This document shows positions 52,456 through 64,000 of a stretch of DNA of 64,000 nucleotides, piece by piece. Made by a program: the position numbers and the translations under genes. The notes beneath the pieces are model-generated. The model was given only the letters and a program-made list of their open reading frames with translations, searched no databases and was not told the origin of the DNA. Location: NCBI GenBank assembly GCA_024349245.1, contig JALDNG010000023.1, forward strand, positions 914,001 to 978,000. Direction: 5' to 3'. The stretch comes from Neodontobutis hainanensis (lineage: Eukaryota; Chordata; Actinopteri; Gobiiformes; Odontobutidae). Every line of letters starts with the position of its first letter. The stretch's first letter is position 1.

Positions 52456-54499
52456 ATGTTAGAGCCAACGCACACTTTTGGATCCCTGGAAGAGGAGCTG
52501 TGCTTCTGGAAAGAAAAGGCAGAAATACATCAACAAAGGTAAAGTACGTGTGTAAAACGTACGTAGTTCTCATAAGTGGCGTATTCATTCTCCTCTGACT
52601 GAGTAATGTTTTGTTCAGGGCAAACGAGGCTCAAGAGGAACTGCAGGAGTTTCAACAGATGAGTCGAGACTATGAAGCTGAGCTAGAGTCTGAGCTAAAG
52701 CAGTGCGAAGGACAAAACAAAGAGCTGCTTCTGAGCAACAACAGGCTACGCGTGGACCTGGACAACATTAAGGTAGAGCATCTTAAACATAAATTGCCCC
52801 TTGTCCTAACGTTTATGCTAACTACTTTAGTGATGGACATGATATAGTGTATGACAAAAATGACAGCTATTGACAGTCCAATATAAGGATAGCGTTGCCG
52901 CTAAAATTATTTGCTGAAATGCAAACTTGGGTAAATAGATATTTTTTTTTTACATATATCCACAGAGAAGTAACCATTAATGGAGGAAATAAATAAATTG
53001 TGCTCAAACTCCAGATAGTTTTAAGGCTGTTCTTTACAGATAAAGTGAATTGCATGCATGCATCCCTCGCCAAAAGAAAACGGAGACAGAAGATATAAGA
53101 AGAAAAACACTAGCATTAAAACAGTGACACAGCATTTTGTGTCAAATTATGTATCTAGTTATTATTTGTTATTCACAGGAGAAATTTGAAGCCCAGCACT
53201 CTGATGCTTTAAGGCACATTTCAACTCTAGAGGAGGAGCTGGTTGAGACAAAAGCTGTGAGAGATCACTTGCAGAAGTACATTAGGGAGCTGGAGCAGTC
53301 CAATGATGATCTAGAAAGGACCAAAAGGTTGGCGTTATTATTTTTATTGAAGTATCTTGACAAGCTAATCTGCTAAAATAATTTTGTCTGACACTTATCA
53401 CAGGGCAACCATAATGTCACTGGAGGACTTTGAGCAGAGGATGAACCAAGTAATTGAGAGAAATGCATTCCTTGAAAGTGAGCTGGATGAGAAAGAAAAC
53501 CTTCTTGAATCTGTTCAGAGGCTCAAGGATGAAGCCAGAGGTACACACTATTAGTAGCAAACCTTATGCACCATTTTTGTGTTTGCTTGAATACTCGGCT
53601 GTGTATGTTTCTAAAGGTACTTTGTAATATTAACTATAATATTTTACATTTGAAAATGTCTTGAATTTGTCTTCTACAGACCTCCGGCAGGAGTTGGCTG
53701 TACGGCACAAGGACAGACGGCCGTCTAGCAGCTTAGGAAAAGACACAGATCGAGCAGATCTTCTGTGCCCCTCAGCTAAAAACTCATCCCTCCCTGTTAC
53801 ACCCTCTAAACCGATTAGCTCATTTGACACGCCCCCTCCCTCCAGCATCCGCAGAGGTCAATATTAAGTTGCTACAGTTGTAATGATCTTGTGAATGTAC
53901 TCATGATAACTCGTATTACAATTTATATGCTTTATAATACCCTGCATATACAATTATAAACTTTTTTTAGGTGATGGTTTAACCGGCACTCCCTTAACAA
54001 CATCTGCTCGTATATCTGCACTAAACATTGTAGGGGAGCTTCTAAGAAAAGTTGGAGTAAGACATTAAACTTTTTTCAGCATAAAAAATGCCCTACATAA
54101 TAGGCAAGTACCTTGTATGTGCTACTGACCCAATTATTTTCATTGTTTATTAGAACCTGGAGTCTAAGTTGGCATCTTGTCGAGACTTTGTGTACGACAC
54201 ATCTGTCAGTAGGTCTGCCCTTCTGGCTGGACCTGCTAGTCCCTCAGGTTTAGAGGGAGTCTCCGAAGTTCAATTAAGCAGCCCACCTCCACAGTATGAC
54301 AGGTACAACACTTTGTTTTTGACCTTGTGTTTTTTTTTTTAGGAATAGTAACTAGACAAAACAGTTTTAAAGTGATTGTCTTTGTCTTTATTTCTAATTC
54401 TACAGTTTAGTGAAGCGGTTAGAGTTTGGACCAGCTCCTCCAAGAGGGCTCTCCCAGGGCCCCCAGTCTCCACAGGGAGGTGTCAAGATCTTGCTATGA
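52456..54499 (+). CDS. nde1: Nuclear distribution protein NDE1
   Basis: NDE1 is a coiled-coil regulator that links LIS1 to dynein at centrosomes, kinetochores and the nuclear envelope. Eight exons give 342 residues (mouse about 344): 52456-52538, 52619-52772, 53179-53327, 53404-53540, 53680-53856, 53971-54056, 54154-54302, 54406-54499. Residues about 10-190 are heptad-rich coiled coil. The block RATIMSLEDFEQRMNQVIER, then ERNAFLESELDEKENLLESV, is nearly identical to mammals. The C-terminal half keeps ARISALNIVGELLRKVG and ESKLASCRDFVYD. The end KRLEFG ... QGGVKILL resembles mouse Nde1 (KRLEFG ... VVKLLL), not the human SSSSC-ending isoform. Position next to myh11 also favours NDE1 over NDEL1. 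Confidence 0.94.
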
Positions 54500-56617
54500 G
54501 AAAACGTCGTCTCTCCCTGCATTAAACCAACCCTCTTCTTGTCTTCCTACTTGTGCTACAATAATTTGCTCTGATTGGACTGAGCTGTACGGTCATCCCT
54601 TGACACTGTGTGTCCTGCTCAATTGTTCTGAACTATTCTTGCTTTGTGCTCCACATAATCAGTGCATGGACTACTGCTGCCTTGGGCAAATATCACACCA
54701 TATAATAAGAAGCGGCACTACAGCTTGTTTAAAAAGAAACTCACCCTGCCTTTATGGTGAGTAGTGTCTATATAGTTTTGTTTGTGTCTGATTAACCCTG
54801 CCACGTGAAGCAGATATGTAGGGACCCAAATACGTGGCTATCACAGGCATTTGAACCATGTTGGAAAGACCAATAAAAATGTTGAAAGATGCACAGTATA
54901 ATTCAACCAAACCAAAGTTTATCTACACTGTGAAGTTGGGCATGGGAAGTCTATTATGGTAACTGTACGAAAGTAATGTGATTGTGATCTTTTGGATTAC
55001 AGTGCTCTGATTTGTCAAAAAAAAGGGGAGAGGGGGTTTGCTCAGTTTTTTGTTTTAGATTGGCATCATATATATTCACTGCCTCAGAGTCAGAGCTGTA
55101 GCTTTCTTATAAATTTAGATACATTTACTTACTTGCTGCTGGTTGGTGTTAGTCTTTAGGCCATTGCTGCCTTTTTCAACATTTTTGACTTGATTTGCTG
55201 GGATTTATTTTCCACACTAGTTAATTCAAAGGCTACAATTGAAAATGTATACATTATTCCTACCGTTTTAGAAAATAAGCTGCTTTGATTTATTTCAGGT
55301 TACATTTTGTTTCCCATCTTAATGCTTATGCCTAACAGCATTTGGTTAAAGCAATGAATGTGAAGACTGAAGTAAGATAGTGATTTACAGTTATTTTGTG
55401 TTACAATTTTACATAGTGTGTTTTCTAGAGTTTCTATATCAGCACATGTTCAATACTAAACATGTTTATCTGTGTGGCTTTTCTTTGTCCCATTTACAAA
55501 ACCTCAGTTTCAGTGGGTTGACCAGAAAATGACCAAGCAATAACAGATTTAAATAAGCACAGACCATTTTATATTTTGTAGGTTCCTGCTTTTTAATGAG
55601 ATAAGGTTGTAAGCATAGACTGTGAGAAGAATATAGAACTAACACTTTGACATTAGCTCTTGAAATGCTTGTTACTGCCATCCAGGAGCTATAAGAGTAC
55701 ATGTATAAAAGGTATCCTGATAAAGTAGTGACAAGCTACAGTGCTGTAGTTATGTACAACATTGTAACCTGTGTTGGACTTAAACATTGTGAATTCCTTC
55801 CCCTTTGTTAACATTTTCTTGAATGAAGATGGGCTTAATGCAGTTGTTATCTCTGACCACTATGTAGTGGGTGCTATTTTAAAGCACTTGTGCAACTGCT
55901 TATGTATCATACTGTATGTGCCTGGGGTACTGAACCTCACGTTCTGCCTGATGGTTTGCAGTTTCGATTGAACTGAAATGAGTAAACTAGTAAAAGGAAG
56001 TTACTACTTGTTGTCCAAATTATATATATTTTTTTAAATCTTTATTTCTTGTGCAGGTGGTTCAACAGTTAATAGATTGTGCTGTGTAAAAATCAGTTGA
56101 TTACATATAACAATATAATATTTAGGTTTATTTGGGGCTTATTAAACCTGTACAATAATTCTGAGCAAAGCGGTTAAAATGGTTGTGCCATTACGTGACC
56201 AAAAACTGCTTTACATTTTCAAGGAATCCCCAAACCCTGTCTGACTTTAGAAAGTCTTACTACACTTATTAAAAGGTGCAAATATATTTTAAAAGGTGAC
56301 TTAAGAACCACTAAATAGGTCTCTGAGCACAGACAGCAGCACTGATTGAAGAAAGATCTTTGTGAAAATGTACTTTCCAACATTTTCAATTTGATCAGGC
56401 TACTTCAGAATTGATCGGAAACAGTAACAGCAGTCACAGGCAACATAGTTACAAATCTGGAGATTTACATAATGTGTCTGTTCTGAGTTAAAAGGTGAAT
56501 AATTATAGAGCCGAGACTGTAATCACAGGTTAGTATGGTAATTTGAGGCCTATTTGTGTACAGTACTTCGCATAAGAAAGTATTGTTCATTCAGTGTACT
56601 ACAATAGTGTAAATAAA
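54500..56617 (+). other. nde1 3' UTR, overlapping the myh11 end
   Basis: No coding exon is visible. Plus-strand poly(A) signals occur at 54872-54877 (proximal) and 56612-56617 (distal). Minus-strand signals for myh11 occur at 56127-56132 and 56041-56046. If the distal nde1 signal is used, the two mRNAs overlap in antisense. Confidence 0.45.
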
Positions 56618-56843
56618 ATAAACAGCAAATCACACTTCACCCAAACCACTGTTTGAAAAAAAAAAAACCTTAGCTGATATCAAGTACTTTTGATTGTTTT
56701 GTGCTAAGAAAAGGTGCTCTGAATTAAGTTACAGCCATACACTACTGCAAATAGTAAAAATGTTTAGTAAGGTGGGAAAGGATGGCATTGAAGATATTTA
56801 GTTGATACTGGCAGGTCATAGAGGGCCTGCCTCTTCAAGTCCA

Positions 56844-59800
56844 TTACTCGGTGGACTTTCCATTGAAGTCACTTTGGGAGTCAGCCTCCTCCTCTGAGGC
56901 ATCCTCTATCACCCTCCGGCTTCCTCCGATACGTCGAGGTGTACTGCCAAAGGAGGACTCATTTCCACGCCTAAAACACCACAAGGTAACACAAAAAATT
57001 AAGAACACGCACAAAAAACAATTGCAACTATGAATGACAAGATTATGTGACAGATTAAAAGCTGTGGTTTGCTTCACAAGAAGAATAAATTTAAGCACAG
57101 AATGTACAGGTTGTGCTTTGGTTACAAGTTAGGCACGCTGGTTATCTTTGTAACTCATTTGAATCCTGGCTCAGGACAATGAGTTTGGTTTATGGCATTT
57201 AAACCAAGCACTGAGAAAAAGATGGCCCCAGCTGAGAATTAATGTCACTTGTTAAATCGCTAGTAGATAATGAGCCATATTTCTCTCAGGTAGACTGAGT
57301 GACAGAAATGGGGAAACAGGAGTGTGCAGGGAAGTACTGGAATAACTCTTTGGCACAGTGGTACCTGCTGTGTTACTCCTTGGGTTCAGGGTTGCCTCTG
57401 GAATAGAAATGGACATAAAAGTTTTTCTGTGCTTGAATAGTAAACTAGAATTTGAATGATAAATCAGTGTGGGTTTTTTTTCACTTCTATTCTAGTAGAG
57501 AATTGGGTCATTTATAGTAGTTGATGTTGTGGGTACCCCTAAAGGTTCTGAATGGTTTATTATGTTGCATGTATAATCAGGGTGTGTACTCAGGGTGATT
57601 TTTTTTTATTGAAACGCTGATAATATCAATTCAAGTCCTACCTGAGTTTGTTTTTGAGAGAGTTGACCTCGCGGCTCATTGCATCGTTGGTCTCTGTAGC
57701 CTCATCCAGCTCTCGCTGAAGCTTCCTGCGTGCAGCTGTAGCCCGCTGAGACTCCTCCTCGGACTCCTCTAGCTGTCGCTTCAGCTGCTTCATACGAGCA
57801 TTTGCCTTTTCAGCCTGGTGTGAGGGAAAAGGAGAAAGGTTAGTATGCTCAAATACACTTTTTGCAAACTGTACATTAACACTTAAAAGACTACCTGGTC
57901 TTTGTACTGCTCTGATTGTTTCCTTTCGTCCTCCACCTGAATAATCAGGTCCTTGAGCTTCTTGTCCTTCTGACGGATGCTCTTAGCATTGGCTTGCTTA
58001 TCCCTAACAAAAATACAGGTGATAAATCAAGCTAAGTGTCTTGCCCAAGGACACAACGACAGTATGAACTGTGGGGCGAGCGGGAATCGAACCTACTACC
58101 TTTCGGTTGAAGCCGGCCGCTCTACCACTGAGCCACTGCCGCCCCGTAACAATGTGTACAGTCAATAAACTTGCTACTGACCTGTTCTCCTGCTCCAGCT
58201 GTTCTTCGAGCTGTGCCACTTTAGCCTCCAAGGCTGTGATGGAAGACTTGAACTTGGACTTGACCTGGTTCTCCATTTCCAGCAATTTGGTCTTTAGCTC
58301 CTTATTCTGTCGCTCCATCTGCTGCCGAGCACTCTCGTTCTTCTGAGAGGTGCTGCGCTCGGCCTGCAGCTCGTTGTTCAGCTGCTCCACCTGTGCACAG
58401 ATTGTTCTACACATGAGATAGGTCTGATATGTACTGTATTTTATTTAGTTGTTTACATCTGTCACTTCACCTGTTGTGTGCTCTTCCTCAGCCTGTCATT
58501 AAGGAGTTCCATGTTACCCTGCTCTTCCTCTAGCTCTTCTTCAAGCTGGGAAATCTTAGCCTCTAGACGTCGCTTCTCATCTGCCAAAGCTGACCTGTCC
58601 ATGGACAAAAAGAGGAACTCAGATCAAACCATACACTGATTTAAAATTACCGTACATCTGTGAATTACTCACTTCCCAGAAGCGTTGCTTGCCAGCTCAT
58701 CAGACAACTCATCTCTTTCAGCCTCTGCTTGCTTACGAGCTCGTTCTGCAGCAGCCATTTCCTAAGACGGATCGAATGTTAGTATTATGGGCTTCTTACA
58801 AGTGGGCAATTTAATGCTTGGTTTCTATAGTTATTTACCTCTTGCAGCTGCATGAGCTCAGCCTCCAGACTTTTGGCCTTTTTCTCACTCTCTTTAGCAG
58901 TGGTCAGCACCTCCTCCCGAGCAGCACGTGCATCTTCAAGCTCTCGCTGATAGTCTTTCATCTGGGCCTAAATGGAAGTAATCAATGAGCAGGATTTGTT
59001 TATTGTTTGTGAAGTGTAACCAAGTTTTTAGGTGCACATTTTCCCACTCTCACCTGGAGCTTGCGGAGCTGTTTGATAGCCTCATCTCTTCCTTTGTTAG
59101 CGGTCTCAATATGTCCCTCAAGATCTTTCATGTCTGTCTCCATTTTCTTCTTGGCAGCTGCCGCCATGATCTTCTGCTTACGTTCATCCTCCAGCTCTGT
59201 CTCCAGCTCCCGGACCTGCAAGCATTCAATGCATCAGTGTCTAATCGAATGTTGTAGTTGGTACAATAACATCTTCCGTGTCTAACCTGTTTGAGGAGCT
59301 GTCTCTTCTTCTCCTCTCCCATCTCATCTCGTCCCTGGAGGTCCCTCTCAAACTGAGCCTTCAGGGCTTGCATGTTGACCTCTAGACGAAGCTTGGCATC
59401 TTCAGCTGCCTGCAGCTCGTCCTCCAGTTCTTCCAACTGGGTCTTCATCTCTTCGACTTGAGCCTCCAGGCCTCGCTTGGACTTCTCCAGCTCGTGGACC
59501 TGACAGTGACATAAATATGCTGTCAAATTAGCTGCCATATCATTTAGCAACTTAAAGTCATAGTTCAAGGTATTTATATTTCTGTAGAGTATACAATCCA
59601 TATGGCCATAATGCTTTATCTATTATAAAATAAATAAAATTTCTAGGTGACATAAAGCTAAAATTCAGTTGAACATACATATGAACTGTATTGCTGTCTT
59701 TGTACTCAAAGTAATGTAATCAAAATATTAGTAAATCAATTTCAAATAACTCAGCCCTTACATTTTTCCCCACATCGTCCTTGGAGCTGATCAGGTCTTC

Positions 59801-62800
59801 CATCTCCAGTCTCAGGGCCTTGTTGACTCTCTCCAGCTCTTCTCTGGTGTCCTGAGCCTCCTCCAAAGCCCGAGCCAAGGACAGAGCCTTAGTCTCCTTC
59901 TCTCTGGCCTCTGCTTCAGCGCGGTCTCTCTCGTCTGCATATTTGCTGGAGATACTCTTTTCTTCTGCCAGCATCTGAAAAACATAACATTGATGCGTAA
60001 TTAAATTATACTTCTTAACAGTAACTTGCAGAGAATACATATTACGTGATTCCGATTTGTTTTGTAAGCATGACATAGATTTACGCGTGGCAGAAGTGAA
60101 CTATTTCCTTGAGCTGACCTGGTCAAACTTCTTCTGCTTCTTCTCCAGGTTTGACACATTCTGTCTCTGGTTGTCCAGGTCCATCAGTGTGTCCTCCAGC
60201 TCCTGCTGCAGACGGTTTTTGGTCTTCTCCAGTTTGTCATACGCAGAAGCCTTTTCATCATACTGGGTGTTGGCTGCCTCTAATTCTTTCTGCAGCCGTT
60301 TCTTGCTTTCTTCCAGGAGCTCAGTGTTACCGGACATTTCGTCAAGCTTCTTCTTTGCATCTGATAACTGGATGAAGAATTTTCTTTATTTGGTCAATGT
60401 CTACACACATAACAAACTATATTTTGTACTAATGTTAGCTCCTACCTGAATGTTGAGTGTGGACACATGTCTCTCCACATTCCTCTTCGCCTCCATCTCC
60501 TCTTCAAGCTGCTCCTGCAAACTGTTTTTGTCGTCTTCGACTTGTCGCAACTTTGTAGAAAACTGCAGCTTCTGACGCGTCTCCTCCGCGAGCAGCTCCT
60601 TCAGCAGCAATAATAAAAAGTCAATGCTAAATCCACCACTCCACAGTCTATCATATCCAGTGTCTAGTTACCTGTGTGTCTTGAAGTTGAGAGGTAAGAC
60701 CGGTAAGATCTTTGCTTAGTTTGATGTTCTTTCCTTCTGCTTCATTCAGCAGGCTGGTCACACTCTCCAGTTCAGCCTATTTGTTAAAAAGATGGGGTTA
60801 AACATATTGTTGTTTTTTTTTTTTTTTTAAATGATAGACAATTATAAAGACTTTATTTACAGTTGTCTTTGCACAGCGATCTCCCAGCTCAGCCTTCTGC
60901 TTTTCACTGTCATGGAAGCGAGACTGCAGATCTGCCACCTGACTTTCCAACTTCTTTCTCTTGTGTTCACCATCTTGTTTGGCCTGGGACAGTGAGCGCA
61001 CCTCTATGGTTAAATCTGACGTCTCCTTTTCCAGAGCTTGTTTAGCTTTCTCCAGATTTGATTTAACCTAAACAGAGGAGGTGGGAGAGCATGATAAAAT
61101 GACCATACTTTTAATAAATCCAGAAACAAATGTTTGTCCTTGTTGTGTTCCCTACTCTTTTGGACTGCTCCAGCTGGTCGGTTAGTTCCTCCACTGCCTG
61201 TGTGTGCTTTTGTCTCATCTCTTGTATCTGGGCCTCATGAGTCCGGTTTTCCTCATCGATAGCCTTTTTCAACAAGTTTACCTCCTGTTCACGTTTGGCT
61301 CTGTTTAGAAATTCAATATTTAATAATATTAAGATATTCTCTTTCAAAAAACTCAAATATAATTGCAGCAAACAGTATTTGGTTTGTCTGACCTAAGTTC
61401 CTGCTGGGTCGCAGTGGTGTCTAATGTGTCTTCCAGCTCTGATTTAAGGGCCTCTAGTTCTTCACCCAGGTCTCTCTTGATCTTCTCGGCCTTGTTCCTG
61501 GCGGCCCGCTCAGAGTCCAGGTCCTCCTGCAGGTCCGAGATGTGTCCCTCTAGCTCTCTGATCTTCTTTAGAGCATTGTTCTTTTGAGCGGTCTCGTCTT
61601 CCAGCCTGAAAATCAGAAGAATGCATTAAAAAATAACCTTGTACAACTGATTCGGGTTATGAGATTCTTTGGTAAGATATTTTTGAATTGGGATGTTTGT
61701 GTGAGAAACATCATATAATGGACTGTACCTTGCCAAAGCATTCTGTAGTTCCTCTTCTTTCTTGGCCAGTTGGGCTTTGAGTTCAGCAATTTGAGCCTGC
61801 AGGTCTGCGATCTGCTCCTGCATGTCGTTGGTCTCGGCCTCCAACTTTCGCTTTGCCTTGTCCAACTCCTGGCGACTCTTCTCTTCTTTCTTTAAGCGGA
61901 CTATAATGATTGAGATAATTGTTACTAAAAACCTATATTTTTGCAGTTTTTAAATCATATGAAGGTAAGTAGAAGACTTTTATTTAAATCACAATTTTTA
62001 TTCATATAAATAACACATTACCTTCCAATTCGGAGATCATGGACTCATGTTTGTTTTTGAGCTTAGTGAGATTCTTGGATTTTTCTTCCTCCTCAGCCAG
62101 GTTGGCACTGAAGTCTGCAATCCTTTCTTCCATCAATTTTCTCTCCTACAAAACAACATAAAAAGACATTACAGTAAGGCGATAAAGACCTTCAATAGTT
62201 GTCTAACTAATCTACAGTATATTTTCTGTACACTAATGTGCTTACTTACCTTCAGCAGTTTGTTGTTCTGATCTTCCATCACCAAGATGTCATCCTCTAG
62301 CTTTTTAATTTTTCCCTCGCAGGTGACCTTTTCCAACTGTAGCTTCTGCCGCGCATCTTCTTCCTCTTCCAAATGTTCTTCTAATTCCTATAAATAAAAT
62401 GTTCCTGCATTAGATTAAGAATAATACAACATTCAAACTATATCAGTGGTCTATCATAAAAACCGAAGCAGACCTGCATTTGTTGTTGCATTTTCTTCTT
62501 CTCCACCAGCAAAGTTTGAGAACGTTCTTCCTCTTCGTCCAGCCGCGCCTCCATCTCGTGCAGGATCTCCTCCAGCTCCTGCTTCTTAGCGGCCAGACGG
62601 ACCCTCATCTCCTCAGCCTCAGCATACAGCTCTGTCTCTGCCTGAAGCTGCTCCTGCAGTGTGTTCCTCTCCTCCAAAACCTAAAGAAGACATAAATATA
62701 TCCCAACCCTATGAGGACCACTGACAAATCCTTCTTCTTGTATTAGTTACTACAGCTTTTATTTTCGTTAAAGTTTATAAGTTTTTTTTGTTTTGCACTT

Positions 62801-64000
62801 TTTTTTACTTACTGCTGTGTGTTTCAAGGCAATCTCCTTCAGCTCAGATTCAAACTTTGTTGCAATCTCTTTGGCTTTCTGCAGCTCCTCATCCTTGAGA
62901 CTCATCTCTTCTTCCTGACGGGTCACTTGCAGCAGAGGCTTAACCTATGGTTCATAAGATCAGGCCTCATTTTAGTCTCAACTAAAATCAAGATTTTTTT
63001 TTTTTTATTAACACCGTAAATATTGAACAGACCTTTGTGAAGAGCCTCCACCACTGCCAGTTTCTGAGTTTGAGATAGGCAGCACAGTTCCTCTGGATTA
63101 CTTTCATAGCTGTGAGCTGCTGTTGTCTCTTTGCAAAAGCCCTTTAAAATGTTGTGTATATGTAATGGTAAATTAATGCTCTTGTAATATAAAAAATATA
63201 TAGTAATATAATATAGCAAACTATAACGTGTATCCTACTTTCTTGCCAGGAAACCTCTGGCCTGCGCTTGGAAAGCAATGATGATCACAGTGATCTTGAG
63301 GTCTCTCTCCTCCTCGAGCTGAGCCAATACCCCTGTGCGGAAAAAGATCTTGCTTTGTCCAATCCTGTACAGGTTTGGATCCAGGTCTAGATGCTTGATC
63401 TACAAAAACACAATGGAGTTTGAGACAGCAGTGACACTGAAAGATTATAGCAAGATATAGCATTTTTTTCATTTTCATTATTCATAGTTTACCATGAGGC
63501 AGCATGCTTGTTTCCCATCCATGAAGCCTTTAGGAATTGCATTTGCAGCTAGGATTTCATATCTAACAGAAGACATGATAAGTAAGGGATTGTCCCTAAA
63601 GGAAATGGCACAATCTTCTGTTATGAAATTTTTCCATGAGATCCAACTCACCGCTGACGGAATTCCTGGAAAACAATTCGGTTGGGGAATCCTTGTCGGC
63701 AAATCCTAATTCCCTCCAACACACCGTTACACCTGAGCTGCTCCAAGACCAGGTGGGCATCCAGCTTTCCTGCCTGGAATAACAGGAAACCAAGGAATAG
63801 ATATACTCCTGTCAGTTCTTCATGGTCACTGGTTCTAGATATAGAGATCTAGATATTTTATAAACAGTTTTTAATGAGACTGAGTTGCTGAGTTTTACCC
63901 TCTTCTCGTGGTTGGGTATTATACATCTAACAAAGTTAGGTTGGGTATTGTGCAGTGTGGTCATGAGTTTAGCCAGAGACTCTTTGTAGAGCTGCCCGAC
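56844..64000 (-). CDS. myh11: Smooth-muscle myosin heavy chain 11, C-terminal two thirds
   Basis: MYH11 is the motor of smooth-muscle contraction. The window edge cuts it inside the motor domain. Twenty-six constitutive exons remain: 63899-64000 (partial), 63652-63773, 63493-63562, 63239-63399, 63033-63141, 62813-62944, 62474-62680, 62250-62387, 62022-62145, 61729-61900, 61393-61605, 61156-61300, 60861-61067, 60672-60776, 60446-60598, 60119-60367, 59762-59974, 59287-59499, 59054-59215, 58839-58967, 58673-58761, 58471-58594, 58182-58390, 57895-58003, 57642-57814, 56844-56970. They encode 1318 residues in unbroken phase: the actin-binding end of the head (QPNFVRCIIPNHEKR), the converter (GQSKIFFRTGVLAQLEEER), the IQ region (FQAQARGFLARKAFAKRQ) and the long coiled-coil rod. 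The non-helical tail RRGNESSFGS ... GSRRVIEDASEEEADS ... DFNG matches MYH11 SM1 and not MYH9 or MYH10. A possible SM2 exon is listed separately. Confidence 0.95.
57365..57397 (-). other. myh11: Candidate SM2-type alternative exon of myh11
   Basis: On the gene strand TATTCCAG precedes 57397 and a donor (CAG|GTACCA) follows 57365, giving a 33-nt exon between the last two constitutive exons. The preceding exon leaves AG, so inclusion reads R-G-N-P-E-P-K-E and then TAA, 8 bases before the junction. Mammalian SM2 arises the same way: a 39-nt exon gives a short tail beginning RG and replaces the SM1 tail. Position, phase, size and stop placement all agree. Confidence 0.7.
58031..58147 (-). mobile_element. 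tRNA-derived SINE in a short myh11 intron
   Basis: Read on the minus strand this begins GGGGCGGCAGTGGCTCAGTG, with A box TGGCTCAGTGGTAGAG and intact B box GGTTCGATTCC. It ends with GTCCTTGGGCAAGACACT, a phrase common in fish SINEs. It occupies about 117 of the 178 bases of the intron 58004-58181. Confidence 0.8.

Noticed and set aside
58031..58147. tRNA gene on the minus strand
   Set aside because: A and B boxes are present, but the sequence continues into a known SINE-like body and does not fold as a mature tRNA with a matching acceptor stem.

Overview
The window is nuclear DNA of a ray-finned fish, almost certainly a teleost. Every gene is a recognisable vertebrate orthologue. Most introns are short (about 80 bp to 2 kb), and two introns carry tRNA-headed SINEs of types I know from fish genomes. 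AT-dinucleotide arrays are common. There are no operons, CRISPR arrays, phage genes or other prokaryotic features. I rebuilt the gene models by hand from splice sites, reading phase and remembered human or mouse proteins. Species, expression and orthologue subtype (a or b copy) cannot be read from the sequence alone.

Layout, left to right: micall1 (minus, 5' part only, 452-5812); gga1 (plus, 7046-12013); ddx17 (minus, 13727-18658); ntan1 (plus, 19241-21253); mpv17l (plus, 22541-23817); bmerb1 (plus, 25819-32798); marf1 (minus, 36340-47030); panx1 (plus, 48488-51142); nde1 (plus, 52456-54499); myh11 (minus, 56844 to the right edge, 3' two thirds only). micall1/gga1, ddx17/ntan1 and marf1/panx1 are head-to-head pairs. 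gga1/ddx17, bmerb1/marf1 and nde1/myh11 are tail-to-tail pairs, and the last probably overlap in their 3' UTRs.

The genes form two blocks. micall1-gga1-ddx17 resembles human 22q13.1. ntan1-mpv17l-bmerb1-marf1-nde1-myh11 resembles human 16p13.11, but with panx1 (human 11q) between marf1 and nde1. The genes do not form one pathway. They cover endosomal and Golgi traffic (micall1, gga1), Rab-binding bMERB proteins (micall1, bmerb1), RNA metabolism (ddx17, marf1), N-degron processing (ntan1), peroxisome/mitochondrion membrane (mpv17l), an ATP-release channel (panx1), dynein regulation (nde1) and smooth-muscle contraction (myh11).

I found no new multi-gene system. The observations most worth checking concern RNA processing and isoforms: (1) a 447-nt candidate poison exon with strong splice sites inside a ddx17 intron; (2) a 33-nt alternative exon at the 3' end of myh11 that would give a short SM2-type tail; (3) a second frame-breaking exon candidate in marf1; (4) a panx1 product with a shortened C-tail, an altered residue after the conserved caspase site, and a stop codon two bases before a splice donor; (5) tandem splice sites in bmerb1. 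A 204-bp element with 29-bp terminal inverted repeats and two SINEs account for some of the non-coding sequence.
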